Shown one piece after another: positions 1-10,790 of a stretch of DNA of 64,000 nt. Origin of the DNA: Adenophora triphylla var. japonica (Eukaryota > Streptophyta > Magnoliopsida > Asterales > Campanulaceae); contig JAFEMH010002080.1 in NCBI GenBank assembly GCA_022495995.1, positions 1 to 64,000 of the forward strand, given 5' to 3'. The notes beneath the pieces were generated by a model. It did not search any database. It had not been told where the DNA came from and saw only the letters and a list, made by a program, of their open reading frames with translations. Position numbers and translations under genes: made by a program. How positions within the stretch are numbered: the stretch's first letter is position 1; each line of letters begins with the position of its first letter.

Positions 1-486
1 GGTGACCTCTTCTTCTTTAAGGTCTTGCTTGATGGAAGGACCAACTTTGGAGGCTTCAAGTAGGAGGGAGGTAGCTGCTTGGCTTTCTTCAACCTCTTGA
101 TCTTGCGGCGGTGTTTTGGGAGTGTTTTGAGAGCTGAGTATGGTGTATTGTGTGTGTTTTTCGTTTTCTAAAATGGGTAGAGGAGGGATCTATTTATAGG
201 CGATGCGGATAAGGCTAATGAAGCCGTGCGGCTAGAAGGTCCTTGGCTAATGCGAGCCGTGCGGCATTTATCTGTGTGACTTAGCATGTTTCTAGAATCA
301 TGCAAGGTGGCAATTCTAGAAGGTTTTTGGTATTAAGAAAAACGTGTTTCTTAATCTCAGCGATCCACTTGACCAAATACTTAGGTGTTTTGGAACGAGT
401 TTCGGAACAATTAGAATTCTAGGAAAGTCCAGGGAATTACCGGAAACTTTACCGAGAAGGCATGAGCCGAGAGTTGGGTACTTACG
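1..486 (-). repeat. Element A 3' LTR, partial (U3-side end)
   Basis: Co-linear with 24744-25222 with only small differences, including a shared CTATTTATAGG at 190-200 (TATA box CCTATAAATAG on the minus strand). The minus-strand LTR should begin TGTAAGTACCC. Here the first base pair is changed (CG instead of CA on the plus strand at 485-486). The rest of this LTR lies left of the window. Confidence 0.85.
190..200 (-). promoter_or_regulatory. TATA box of element A 3' LTR
   Basis: CTATTTATAGG on plus, i.e. CCTATAAATAG on the transcribed minus orientation, about 290 bases from the LTR start. The same string sits at the matching place in the other minus-strand LTRs of this window. Confidence 0.6.
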
Positions 487-626
487 CGAAGCCCCTCGGC
501 AACGTCACTTGCGGGGGCGAGTGGGGTTGTCGATAGAAAAAGGATCCAATACTGGCGAATGCTTAGAAGACCCAGGATTGGGTGACCAAGGAAACCGGTC
601 GAGTGGCTGGCAGACCTTAACTGGAA
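487..626 (-). other. Element A polypurine-tract side of the 3' spacer
   Basis: Next to the LTR the minus strand reads a short purine-rich stretch (GAGGGGCT) that could serve as a weak polypurine tract. The remainder is unrecognised spacer. Open frames across it are chance frames that run into the LTR. Confidence 0.35.
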
Positions 627-1380
627 GAAGCTACCTACGTATCCAGGAGAAATCAAGCCAGGCCGTAGTTCGAGAACATATCGCGCGGGGGAATAGCGGA
701 GAGAAAGAGCGGGTCTCTTGCTTAGGGAAAATTAGAAGAGAAAGTGACAGCCTAAGAGGTCGAAGCAATTGATCTATTTTGCGGGGACATGCTAGAGGTG
801 ACCGATGTGGTCGGGTATCTAGACTTTTATAAGGGCTACTTCACCACCGAGGAGCGATGGAGGAACGGGGGTGACCCTTTGCGATCGGATGGCTGGACCT
901 TTTATGAAAGGCTGCCTCACCGAGGAGCGATGATGGAAAAAGGGTGACCAGCTGCGGTCGAATGGCTGGACCTTTTATGAAAGGCTACCTACGTATCCGG
1001 AGGAATCAAGCCGGGCCGTAGTTCGAACATATCCGCAAGGGAATAGCGGAGAGAAGCTAGTCTCTTGCCGGGAAAATTAGAAGAGAAAGTGACCTAAGAG
1101 GTCAAACGATTGATTCTACCGGGGACATGCTAGAGGTGACCCGATGTGGTGGATATCTAGACTTTTATGAGGGCTACTTCACCACCGAGGAGCGATGGAG
1201 GAACGGGGTGACCTTTGCGGTGATGGTTTGGACCTTTTATGAAAGGCCGCCTCACCACCGAGGAGCGATGATGGAAAAGGGTGACCATCAAGTGGCGGTC
1301 GGATGGGTTTGGACCTTTTATGAAAGGCTACCTACGTATCCGGAGGAATCAAGCCTTGATCGTAGTTCAAGCATCACTAG
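627..1380. repeat. ~340-bp higher-order tandem repeat, about 2.2 copies
   Basis: The block from about 789 (starting TGCTAGAGGTGACC) recurs at 1127. The portion 627-788 (CTACCTACGTATCC...GGGGACA) recurs at about 982-1126. Inside each unit there is a shorter motif, GGACCTTTTATGAAAGGC, followed by CACCGAGGAGCGATG, itself repeated. The array lies in the spacer between the antisense gene and the 3' LTR, a place where Tat elements are known to carry variable tandem repeats. Confidence 0.75.
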
Positions 1381-1451
1381 ATAGGTTAGGAACGATGTCT
1401 AGGATCCTTGAAGTTTTGACAATTAATGGAGGTTGTCACCTGATTGGATAC

Positions 1452-1795
1452 TTGAGCGTACTTCTCTATTCGTGATAGAGGTAGCTAAAGTTTGGAGAAC
1501 TTGAGGCGTACTTCACTATACGTGATAGAGGTGGCTAAAGTTAGGAGAACTTGAGCGTACTTCACTATCTGTGATAGAGGTAGCAAAAGTTTGGGAAACT
1601 TGAGCGTACTTCTCTATTCGTGATAGAGGTAGCTAAAGTTAGGAGAACTTGAGCGTACTTCTCTATTCGTGATAGAGGTAGCAAAAGTTAGGAGAACTTG
1701 AGCGTACTTCTCTATTCGTGATAGAGGTAGCAAAAGTTTGGAGAACTTGAGCGTACTTCTCTATTCGTGATAGAGGTAGCTTAAGTTTAGAATTC
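1452..1795. repeat. 49-bp tandem repeat, 7 copies, each with a hairpin
   Basis: Units start at 1452, 1501, 1551, 1600, 1649, 1698 and 1747, each beginning TTGAGCGTACTTC. Most contain CTCTAT, a 5-base gap, then ATAGAG, a small stem-loop. Two units carry CACTAT in the left arm and so fold less well. No coding potential is apparent. The last unit fades into a repeat of the GACAATT..GGAGGTTGTCACCT string that also precedes the array at 1420-1442. Confidence 0.85.
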
Positions 1796-2176
1796 TGACA
1801 ATTCGGAGGTTGTCACCTAGCGTTATCCTGTTATAACGGAAGTAACGGAGGCGACTGGGGAAGAAAGTCTATTTGCATAAGGAGATAAGGGATATCTTCT
1901 GAAAACGACGTTATCCTAGTTAAAGGATAACAGGAATTATATGCCCAAGTGGACAATACAGGGGCAAAAAGGTAATTTACGCTCGGAGCGAAAGAAGCGC
2001 CCGGCATGAGAGGGGGAGGCAAAAGAGGCCGTACGGCCGAAGCCTAATTTTTCCAGATTATTTAAAACGAGAATTTGAACGGGGGTGGGCATTATTGCCG
2101 CCCATCGGTCGAGAAAGAGAGAGAGAGAGGAAGAAAATTCAAAAATCTTTCCATCCCTTTGCCTCTGCGATTTAGA
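1796..2176 (+). promoter_or_regulatory. Putative promoter/leader of the antisense gene in element A
   Basis: Region between the 49-bp array and the first plausible ATG (2177). It has a paired CGTTATCCT motif (1811 and 1910), a palindromic GGCCGTACGGCC at about 2030, an AT-rich ATTATTTAAAACG at about 2058 and a GA microsatellite at about 2110-2135. Its position and composition suit a promoter and 5' leader, but no element is diagnostic. Confidence 0.35.
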
Positions 2177-2350
2177 ATGGATCCAGGAGGGAATCCGATG
2201 CCAAGGCAAGCTAGGAGGAACATCTCGAGGCCGCTCGGAGGAGTAGGAAAGAACTTGTTCGTACGGAGAGGAAGTATGACTTCCTCACGCCTCCATCGAG
2301 CTCTACCGGGTAGGAGGGAGCACAAATCGACAAATCCTCAGTCGGTTGGG
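2177..2350 (+). CDS. First exon of antisense extra gene (aORF-1), unknown basic protein
   Basis: ATG at 2177 opens a 58-codon frame rich in Arg, Gly and Ser, ending exactly at a good splice donor (GGG|GTAAGC, 2351). The frame is plus-strand, opposite to element A's gag-pol. Extra antisense ORFs between pol and the 3' LTR are known for Tat-lineage elements, and this position fits. I do not recognise a domain in this exon. The start is chosen as the first ATG after a leader-like region. Without transcript data the splice call is an inference; the downstream exons would be 3527-4322 and 4419-4767. Confidence 0.4.
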
Positions 2351-3526
2351 GTAAGCATTCTTAATTTGCTCAATTCCATCGATTTTGATTGATTTTAGAT
2401 TGGTTTTAGGGCTTGACTCGAGTTTTTAGGAATTTCTCGAATTTTCCTAGGATTTTTGATGATGATTTTGAAATATTAACGATTAACCTATTAGGCTATG
2501 AAGATGAAAGAACATGCATGTGCAATTTATTTGACAAGAATAATGAGAATGACCCACTTTTTTTTTTCGAAAATAAAAGTAAGAAGGATAATTGTCTAAG
2601 AGGTGACGGAGTTCTTGCATGTGCTAGAACTAGGTCACAGATGAGAAAATGGAATTTTGGACGATGAAAAGGATTCATGCATGCCATTTTTTGAGAAAAA
2701 ATTAATGCTTATGTGCAAATAATTTTGAAAATTGTGATTTTGTGCTTAGGAGAGCAATGTGCTTGACACGATGTGTTTCAAGTGAAGAAAGACACGTTTT
2801 TCATGCAAAGGATGCTAGAAAGATTTTATTGGATGCTTTTCTTTTGAAAACATGTGCTCTTATGCATGCTTTTGAAATGAGGTGAAGGACGATACGTTTA
2901 TTTTGTTGTGCTTGTTTACGGGAGAACAAGTCTAGGGGACCTTAGAGATTGCGGTCGAGGCTATGGCATAGGATGCACGATTTTGAGAAGGATGGGGCGA
3001 ACCCCAAGCGGCTAGTGAGGGCTCGGCCTGGACTTATTCATTGAGGCTATCGACGGAGGTATTCACATTACACTCCAAGAGCAAGGAGCTTGGTCCGGGC
3101 CCTCTCGGAGTTACAGTGGGACACTACCCACGGCTTTCACCTTAGGCGGGAGGCGCGGTGACTCCGGTTGATTTCACCTGCCATCAGCAGCTTACGGTTC
3201 ACTAGGGAGGCTGTGACTGGAGGAACCATATTACGGCGAGAGGAGTTCGGGGCTTTGGTCGGGTTTGAGCTTATTCCCAAGGGAATCGGAATGGAGACGA
3301 ACGTCGAGGTGGCGATCCGAAGCTGCATGCGGGAGTTTCTTGCTAATGAGGTGGCTTGCCTCCCGGCTTGCTAGAGCCTTTGTGTGGTTGATCTTTGTCG
3401 GTCACCATCTTTGCCCAGTGCAGGACTCGCTATGACTTGCCTCCTCGACTCTCTGGAGGATGTTGATGGGATTGGGACGGTCTCATGGGGTGAGGCCGGA
3501 TTAGCGAAGCTATACTTCTCCACTGG
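2351..3526 (+). other. Probable intron and unrecognised spacer of aORF-1
   Basis: Begins with a GTAAGC donor and an AT-rich stretch typical of a plant intron (2351-2900). It then becomes GC-richer from about 2900 (for example CGGTCGAGGCTATGGC), with short open frames only. One copy of TGCAAAGGATGC, the motif that forms the tandem array in A's LTR, occurs at about 2804. I see no recognisable gene. A possible acceptor (GATGCATGCAG) sits just before 3540. Confidence 0.4.
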
Positions 3527-4322
3527 ATGCATGCAGTAGGAATAAATTTGCCTCGATGGTACTTCTCTTTTGCTCTTGAGGTAGTCTCACTTTTCTCTCT
3601 TTTACTTTCTGTCTACGAGACTTTTATGAGAGAAAATGACCTTTTTGATGTTTTGAACATGCGGGTGCGGTTTTGTGAGGTGATCAGGTTCTTTCCGTGG
3701 AACCAACAGAGCGATGCTACCATCTTTCCCGCTATGGTCCGCTGGAGGGGAGATGCGAGGGATAAGTTCACCGGGAAGACCCGGATCACCTTTGATTACA
3801 AGATGGTTAGGCCAGTTATCAACAGAGATGGGCATGATGGAGTGGATTTTTATCCTTGGGGGAGGTATCCAGAGATTTTGCTAGGAGAGGCCGTGGAGGT
3901 GACGAGGTAGAGGCGGTGGTTGGCCAGGGCGACATGCGATGTCATCTATACGGGGATCAATTTTCTAAGCGGCATGGCCATATCCCTCAGCTGGATTCCA
4001 TTACCCCTCATGATCCTCCGGTACGGATCTTTGCGGCCCGGGATTGGCATGCGGATGAGATAGAGAGATATCGAGGCGAGCGTGGCCGGCGAGAGTACTT
4101 TGATCTGGATACCCCCTATCTTTGTGTTTGTGGAGTAGCGGCGGCGAGGACACCACGAAGCTAGTGAAGCTAGGCGTCACTCGAGATATGGGGAGACGAA
4201 GCCTTCGATTCGCCGATCCCTCCTGCTCATCTTTCTTACGTGGTGAACGGGGTGCAGGAGGTTTAGGATACTGTTCCCGACACTAGGGAGCCCGGTATAC
4301 TCTGTAGCGGACAAAGGCCTTG
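3527..4322 (+). pseudogene. Middle part of antisense extra gene (aORF-1), frame-broken
   Basis: An open frame covers 3527-3910 and a second, shifted frame 3856-4164. Together they give a mixed polypeptide with aromatic blocks (FDYKMVRPV, GVDFYPWGRYPE) followed by DPPVRIFAARDWHADEIERY. The last block is reminiscent of plant mobile domain (PMD)-type sequences carried by some Tat elements, but I cannot assign it firmly. The frame ends near a possible donor at 4323 (CTTGTAAGT). At least one frameshift near 3900 shows it is decayed. Confidence 0.35.
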
Positions 4323-4418
4323 TAAGTACACTTTTAGGGTCTTTTCCCTTTTCTTTCAGATTTCTTTGCTTTTTTGCAATTCTGAGATTTTTCTGAGATT
4401 TTCTTCTCTTTTTTCTCA

Positions 4419-4767
4419 GGTTCTAGCTCGGACTTATGACAGCTTGGTCAGGCAGAATAGGGGCTGGAAGGACGTGTGCCGGTCCCTTCTGAGGAAGCTG
4501 GCCTGCGCTTCAAAGGCGGCAGCAAACGTGCAGGAGCCCGTGCGCAAGAGAAGGCACGTCGGGGGCACGACATCCACCTCATCGGCTTCGGAGTACTCTT
4601 CTAGTGCCATTCCTCGGGGGCAAGGACCCAATGCTGGCATCCTGGAGCAGTTGGCTGAGTACGAGCACGAGAATGTCCATCTATCTGATGTGAGTGACAC
4701 GGAGGACTTGATGAGGGAGGCTAGCGTTTATGAGCTGAGTAGCGATGAAGAAGGATCGGAGGCCTAG
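4419..4767 (+). CDS. Last exon of antisense extra gene (aORF-1), acidic C-terminus
   Basis: A clear acceptor (pyrimidine-rich run ending TTCTCAG at 4413-4419) precedes an open frame starting VLARTYDSLVRQN and ending in a Ser/Glu/Asp tail (LSSDEEGSEA) with a TAG at 4765-4767. A Lys/Arg cluster (VRKRRH) could be a nuclear localisation signal. Element B has a similarly placed last exon with an acidic end (31031-31150), supporting a real shared gene structure. Function unknown. Confidence 0.45.
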
Positions 4768-5193
4768 GGGATCTCTAGAGTTGATTTAGGAAGAAAAACA
4801 AACAATGAACAAGTTTTATGCACATTTTGTTTATTTTTTGCTTTATTTGGGCGCCGATGGGGCGAAAACAATGTACTACTGTTTTATTTACTTTTCTATT
4901 TTATGCTTTATTAATTTGCATATTACTTGAGCATCGGGCGGTTTTGCTTGGAATTGGGGGTGAAATTGGGCCAAAATGATATATAAGCGCATGGATGGTC
5001 TTTGGACATGTTTTTGTACGGGTTTTGGTTGGAAAAGTGGGGTAAAACACACCCTTTCGGCAGCAACTTGGTTGCTGCCAGTTATCTTTACATCGAGCAA
5101 ATGAGGCCGTGCGGTGCAGTCTCTGGAGCAAATGAAGCCGTGCGGCTCACGGTTACAATACGAATTTGGTTATTTTTAGAATAAAACCAAGGC
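4768..5193. other. Spacer between the two antisense gene modules of element A
   Basis: AT-rich just after the aORF-1 stop (possible 3' UTR). It then carries two copies of a GCCGTGCGGY motif (about 5106 and 5136) that is also present in A's LTR. No coding frame is recognised. Confidence 0.4.
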
Positions 5194-6500
5194 TTGGCCA
5201 TTTCATTTCATTTTCAACCTAGACTTGTCCCAACTCTTCCCAGAGCACATATTGGACCTAAAGACACCATCTTTGATCATTTTACAATGGAGAAGCCTGC
5301 TAGATTGCAAAGGGGTAAAAGGGATCGCTTTCTGTCCGATCTTCAATCTTGGGTGAGATACAACTTTCAATCTCACAAGGTATTGTTTGATTCTTCATTC
5401 AAGATCAAGTATTTATGGCATTTGAGGGATCTCCCGCCCGATTGGGACCTTTTGAGAGCAGCAGCAAGGTTTTGGGACATCCAGAGACACGTTTACTGCT
5501 TTTCTTACAATGAAATTGTCCCAACGCATGAAGACTTCCGAGCCTTGATTGGGGGTCCAGAAATTTAGGCTATATCGATTCCGTCAATCAAAAACGTGCC
5601 AGTGGCGACAAAGTTGGCATCTTTTCTGCAGATTTCTCTGGGAGAGGCTGAGAGGATGATGATTGCTCCGGACAGGATTGACCTTTCTGATATCCCAAGC
5701 AGGTTTGGGTCTCCAGATATAGCTACGACCATGGTGGCTATGGATGCCTTTATCCTCTGCGTATTCTCGGCTCACATTCACTTGCTTTGAGTCAGTGGGG
5801 ATCTGTCGTGGCGGTCTCTTGGACATGGTCAGAGATTGCAGTGCTAGGAAGGACATTGTCCCACTGGTTTTGGGTGAGACCCTTCATGGCATCGATAGGA
5901 TGGCTAGAGGAGACCGTTTCATGAGGTGCGGAAGTCACATGTCTTTGACTTTATGGGCTGCGGGGAGAGGCTCGGGGCTTTGCCGGGGGCTTTGGGCTCG
6001 GTGCCCTTGGGTGATTTCTCGGAGAGGTTTGCCTAGAGCGACGGGGCCAAGATGATTGGGAGGCGATGATGGCTAGGCTATCCACTTCGAGACATTATTT
6101 GGTGGGTACCTCACTGGAGGTTGCGGATCGGAGGATATTTCGGGAGTCATATATAGTGAGGGTTCCGGGGTTACGCTGGTCATCCTTCTACATTACCACC
6201 TTGGTATCTAGGCGGTTCGGGGCCTTACGGGAGCCGTTGGGCGATTGGGAGGACATCCCAGTGTACCATGGAGGTGGTGCCATTAGCTATGAGGGATCCA
6301 ACCGGCTTCTCATTCTTCTCGAGGGCTTGGACATATCTTGTTTTCCCACCCGGGGCTATCTTTAGGAGCGGGGAAGAGTACCATCTTGATCACTTGTCTA
6401 CTTGGGTAGTACGAGAGAGAGATGGGAGCGACTCGAGAGTCATCTTGGGAGAGAGACGTCGGAGCTTTATTGGGGGCGGCTGCGACTCGAGTAGGACTAC
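5194..6500 (+). pseudogene. DUF7745-like antisense protein of Tat element A, decayed
   Basis: Plus-strand frames at 5194-5568, 5596-5790 and 5744-6055 join into one decayed protein. The start (FLSDLQSWVRYNFQSHK...WDLLRAAARFWD...FSYNEIVPTHEDFRALIG) and the later block IVPLVLGETLHGIDRM..GDRFMRCGS match the pattern of the plant DUF7745 family: an ARFWDP-like helix, then a conserved VLAET-like helix and an LxxLW segment. A stop at 5566-5568 and a frameshift near 5770 break it. Element B carries the same module at 31447-32260. Such proteins accompany Tat retrotransposons; their role is unknown. Confidence 0.5.
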
Positions 6501-6882
6501 GAGGAGGCGAAGCTAAGGCGAGTCACCATAACTAGTCGGGTGACCTTATCAAAGATATGGAGGCTCGATATAAGAGGCTTTACGAAGTCGCTCCCTTGGC
6601 GAGGCTCGAGAGGGAGGAAGTCGGACTCGTGCCCGAGTTGAGAGGGCACTTATTGACACGGGTTTGATAAAGGCTCCGGTGAGGATACAGGAGATCGGGA
6701 TGAGGGAGGCAGAGCATCATAGAGAAGAAAAGAAAGAAAACTCGACGGGGTCGAGGCAAAGGAAGAAAACCAAAGAAGACTCGGCGAATGACGGCGACGG
6801 ATCTTTTCTTAGGATTCCCTTGTTGCCATTTTGCAAACACAGTAGTTTATTAGGCATTTTATTGTATTTTAGATCTTTGTAG
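6501..6882 (+). pseudogene. Basic tail region of the DUF7745-like antisense gene
   Basis: The frame at 6664-6882 has a Glu-rich stretch followed by Arg/Lys-rich sequence (GSRQRKKTKEDSANDGDGS). Element B's module ends the same way (KKTRRGRGKKGKNDEG then a stop at 32258-32260), so this is probably the C-terminus. In A the B-like stop is lost and the frame runs to 6882. Confidence 0.4.
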
Positions 6883-7200
6883 CAGGTTAGCAGAGTCAAG
6901 AGTAGACCGTGCTTGAACTCATCAAGGAGTTTTTTTTAACTTGTAATGAACAAGAGATATTATCTTAGAAATTAATCAAGACACAATTTCATGGGAATTT
7001 CAGATGTCTTATTGAGTAGGACCCGTTTTATGAAAACTTGAATATCCTTTATTATTATTTAGGACGCATTTCATGGAAACTTAATCGCCCTTTTTATTGT
7101 TTAGACCGAACCATAAATGGCTGCCTACGTTCCCATTTTACAAGAAAGACTAAGGGGCTCAGGTCTTCGTAGTTCATTCTGGTGAACTTTCTCTTCTTTT
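6883..7200. other. Conserved post-pol spacer of Tat elements
   Basis: Contains AGAGTAGACCGTGCTTGAAC and a GACCGAACC...GCTGCCTACGTTCCC module. Both recur in the same order in element B (32350-32570), and the second recurs again at 33185-33230. No ORF. This lies between the antisense gene end and the pol end, so it may hold the convergent 3' ends of both transcripts. Confidence 0.5.
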
Positions 7201-7397
7201 TTTATGTGCAGCCCTGTTTTTTGCCTAGACCGCCCTTTTTGGGTTTTCAGTCTAGCTGGGCATTACTCTTTTTGCACTAAGATTTTTTTTCTCTTTTTTT
7301 TTATGTGCAACCCTGTTTTTTGCCTAGACCGCCCTTTTTGGGTTTTCAGCCTAGCTGGGTATTACTCTTTTTGCACTAAGATTTTTTTTCTCTTTTT
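7201..7397. repeat. 99-bp tandem duplication
   Basis: Two near-identical copies, 7201-7299 and 7300-7397, each running from TTATGTGCA to the poly-T stretch. Element B has a single copy of the central part (GCCTAGACTGCCCTGTTTGGGG at about 32635), so the duplication is private to A. Confidence 0.8.
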
Positions 7398-7413
7398 TTA
7401 TTTATTATTATTT

Positions 7414-7722
7414 TTAGACATAGTACCTTCGGAGCTTATCACCGTTAACTGGGTGGACAAAGGGATTGCCGTCCAGGTCTGCAAGTTTCATGGCTCCTCC
7501 CGATAGTATCTTCTGCACCACATACGAGCCGATCCAAACGGGTTCCCATTTTCCCAGGGGGTTGTCTCTGGTAGGGGGCTTCACTTTCAGCACTAAGTCA
7601 CCCTCCTTGATGTCCCTGACCTTGACCTTTTTGTCGAATGCTCTGGCCATTCGCCTCTGGTAGGCTCGGGTGTGCTCCATGGCTTTGAGCCTTCTTTCGT
7701 CGAGCGGGGGCCAACTCATCAT
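7414..7722 (-). pseudogene. Element A pol: integrase C-terminus
   Basis: The 102-residue frame gives the typical end of a Ty3/gypsy Tat polyprotein: a helix with AYQRRMARAFDKKVK, then DLVLKVKPP, GKWEPVWIGSYVV and DGNPFVHPVNGDKLRRYYV before the stop. It lies downstream of the integrase core fragments and defines the 3' end of pol. The 5' side is separated by frameshifts from 7827-8105. Confidence 0.75.
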
Positions 7723-7826
7723 GCCGGCTACGTAGCCATTCTACTTCGTTGACACTTTGTTTTCCGGGAGGACCCTTAATGACGGAATTTCCAACTCCAC
7801 CGGTAACACTGCTTCCATCCCGTAAG

Positions 7827-8299
7827 TTAGGGCAAAAGGGTTTCCCACTGTAGGCTGTTCGACAGACGTCCCGTAGCCCCGAGTGCTAGGTGCGGCTTTT
7901 CGGGCCGATCACGACCACGGGTGGCCATTTTCCGGATGATCCGTTCGAGCGTCTTATTAGCGGCTTCCACGGCTCCGTTAGTCGAGGTCTGTATGGGGAT
8001 GACTTGTGGCGAGTGATTCTGAATTCGACGGTAACCTATCGCGGTCTCCTTCAAAGTGCGACCCATTATCGAAATGATCTCATTGGGCACCCCGTATCTA
8101 CACATTATGTTTTCCTTGATGGCTGGGCCACCTTCTTGGAAGTGAGGACCTTGTAGGACTTGGCCTCTACCCGCTTGGTGAAGTAGTCGACGCCTACTAA
8201 CACAAATTCATGCCCATTGCTTCCTGTAGGGGGCTATCTTCCCTATCACGTCAATACCCCAAGTTGCAAACGGCCAAGGAGTCGTCATGCGGTGCGAGG
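7827..8299 (-). pseudogene. Element A pol: integrase catalytic core, decayed
   Basis: The frame 8105-7827 reads YGVPNEIIS then a decayed middle, then TNGAVEAANKTLERIIRKM, the region holding the third catalytic acidic residue of the integrase DDE triad. The normal Asn in the SDNG motif is absent (SIMG here). The remaining stretch to 8299 has stops. The integrase is therefore non-functional. Confidence 0.65.
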
Positions 8300-8755
8300 T
8301 CATGAGGCGGGGAGATGGTTGAGGTTGGCAAACCATTGGCATTTGTCGCACACTCGGACATGCTGAACACAGTCTGTCTCCATGGAAATCCAGTAGTAAC
8401 CCATTCTGAGGATCACTTGCTTTAGGGATCTAGCATTCATATGAGGACCACAGGGACCATTGTGGACTTCAGTCATTAACTCTTTGGCCCTTTCTTGAGT
8501 GACGCACAAGAGAAGTGGTCCTTGGTATCGTTTCTTGTACAGGTTGCCTCCTAAAATGACATAATGGGAGGCCAACCTTTTCAGGGCTTGCAAGCTCTTG
8601 GCTTTGACACCTTCTTTTGGTCTACCTTCTTCGTCTACGAAAGGCGACTCTCCATCTTTGAGGAAGCTGGTAAATTGATTGTACCAAGGTTCCTTGATAG
8701 GCTCAGGTCCCAAGTCTACTTCACAACAGAAGGCCGGGGCTTCTCTTCTACCCAC
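8300..8755 (-). pseudogene. Element A pol: integrase zinc-binding domain
   Basis: A 151-residue frame with the H-H-C-C zinc-binding pattern: HNGPCGPH, then about 30 residues, then CDKCQ. Upstream it has the linker that follows RNase H (KSLQALKRLASHYVILGGNLYKK), typical of Tat polyproteins (YxLxxGxLYKR-type). Continuous with the RNase H fragment to the right apart from a frame break at about 8760. Confidence 0.7.
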
Positions 8756-8766
8756 TCTGAAGGGTT

Positions 8767-9208
8767 TTATGGCTTTTCCCTCGGGGACTCTACCAGTGAG
8801 GCTAGAGTAGCTAGGGCATCTGCGAATATGTTCTTTTCCCTTGGCAAGTAGTGGAAAGTCACTTTTACGAAGCTGTCCGATCCAACTCCTCCCATATGGG
8901 CATGATACCGCTGAAGATTAGGGTCCACAGTCTTCCATTTGTTGGAGACTGGTTGATGATCGTGGCGAGTCTCCATAAACTTCGAGCTCCTTGACATTCC
9001 TCTCTAGGGCAGCTTCTAAACCCGCAATGCAGGCTTCGTATTCGGCAACATTGTTCGTGGCAGGGAAGTTCAATTTAAGGGCTATGGGAGTGTGCTCATC
9101 TTTCGGATCGACCAGTAGCATCCCTACGCCATTTCCTCTTTTGTTAACAGCTCCATCAAAGAATAGGCTGCCATCGGCTTTCGGGCTCGATTGCGAAGAT
9201 CCCTTCAT
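8767..9208 (-). pseudogene. Element A pol: archaeal-type RNase H (aRH)
   Basis: Two overlapping frames (9208-8918 and 8997-8767). The first has FFDGAVNKRGNGVGMLLV and NNVAEYEACIAGLEAAL, with the Asp and Glu of the active site. The second has NKWKTVDPNLQRYHAH and YLPREKNIFADALATLAS, with the last Asp. A second RNase H after a degenerate first one is the hallmark of the Tat lineage. A frameshift near 8950 separates the halves at the SDS motif (GDSPRSS here). Confidence 0.7.
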
Positions 9209-9229
9209 CAGGAATTGAGGTTCGGGCCC

Positions 9230-9520
9230 ACGGTCCTCATTCTTGGGAATTTCTCCGGATGGTCGACAATGCTTGACCCTTGATGGCCTTTACGGTCACG
9301 TAGTTGATGTCGTACTCTGCTAAGAAGAAGGACCACTTTGCTAGACGCATCGAAAGGGAAGGTTTATCGAAGATGTACTTGATGGATGTACTAAGTACGC
9401 CTTGATTTTTTCAAAGGCATCCTGACATTCTTCGGTCCACTCTGTATCTACATTCTTCTTCATGAGCTTGAAGATGGGTTCGCACATAGTGGTGAGATCA
9501 CGAAAATCTATACGGCGTGC
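9230..9520 (-). pseudogene. Element A pol: end of RT and remnant of first RNase H, with internal deletions
   Basis: The frame reads IDFRDLTTMCEPIFKLMKKN...WTEECQDAFEKIKAYL, where the block from TTMCEPIF is the usual sequence after the RT thumb. A different frame then gives IKYIFDKPSLSMRLAKWSFFLAEYDINYV, the tail of the first RNase H. The RT fingers/palm with the YxDD motif, and the first half of RNase H, are absent. The right edge is the left LTR of element C. Confidence 0.6.
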
Positions 9521-10564
9521 CGTGAGCACCCCAACCCGGGACCTAACGCGTGTCCCGAACTTGAGAGCTCAAACCAAGAAAACCCATCTTAAAATTTTTA
9601 AACTTTTATTTCACTTTAAAAGAAAACTACTTCTCCAACTTCCAAAATAAACTCAGTGATAATATCTCCACTTGGAGGAATGTAAATAATATTCCAATAA
9701 ACCATAACTTGATTAATTACATTGAAAACCCGGATTTACATTGTTTAACAAAAGAGTTTTTCATACAACTTATAAAAGAGTAATACTTAAAGAGGACTCC
9801 CTACAACCTACTCATATACCTATCCTGACAAGTCCCAAAAGCAAGAGTCCACACTCCTATCCCCGGCCTCATCCGGTTCGGGTCACCTGTCTCAAGACAA
9901 TCTAAAACAGTAAAAGGGAAGGGGTGAGAATAAATCTCAATAAGCTATTATGAATGCAGCAAGATGCCAAACAAGATGCAACACATAGCATGGTAGCACG
10001 TAACACATTATGAAAGCGGTAAACACCTTACGTTACCTCATTTTACCTTTCCCGTCTGAACAATAAGTCGTACAACGTGGGAGTAAAACTCCGCTCTTTG
10101 GTGAATTGCCCCCATGCACATTCACCGCTTATAGGACTCATACCCCAGAGATCCATATAAGAAAATAGGATACTTATATGACCCTTATTCAGAGTATCAT
10201 ATAATATCAGCGCTACTGTAAAGCTTTTGTCTTCATACAGAGCATTCCACCTAATCACCAAATCGCAGCGGTCTGTAAGGCTTCTGGCTCGATACAGCCG
10301 CTAGCACACCCACTCTATGGCCACAGAGGGGACGGTCCCAGGTATGATGAACCTTCAATCACTTATAGAACAAATCCATAATTGATTGAATTCCATTATA
10401 CCCCCGAGTATCAACACGTTCAAGCACATAATAGATACTTGAAATAAAATCCACAAAGGGGATAAGAACAACATGGTAATGTATACTCATGTTAAATCAA
10501 TACTATAGTGCAACATTCATTTAATACACTATGCATAATACCATTAACAAATATAAATTCAAAT

Positions 10565-10790
10565 AAGGTATCCATATAACCACATAATCCACACCGGGAT
10601 ACAATATAATCAACATGCCAGATAATCCACAACTGGGATACAATACAACCATATATCAAGTAATCCACACTTGGGATACAATATAATCAACATGCCAGAT
10701 AATCCACAACTGGGATACAATATATCAATGTGCCAAATAATCCACACTGGGAATACCGTACAACGATGTAACACATATACATTCCTTACC
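10565..10790. repeat. Short tandem repeat inside element C LTR
   Basis: About five diverged copies of a unit built around AATCCACAACTGGGATACAA with AT-rich spacers (CATGCCAGAT, ATATATCAA). The copy in the other LTR is at 16503-16685 with the same number of units, so the array predates the insertion. Confidence 0.65.

Noticed and set aside
344..772. 142-codon ORF near window start
   Set aside because: Spans the LTR end and spacer of element A; no protein-like composition and the second half is tandem-repeat sequence.
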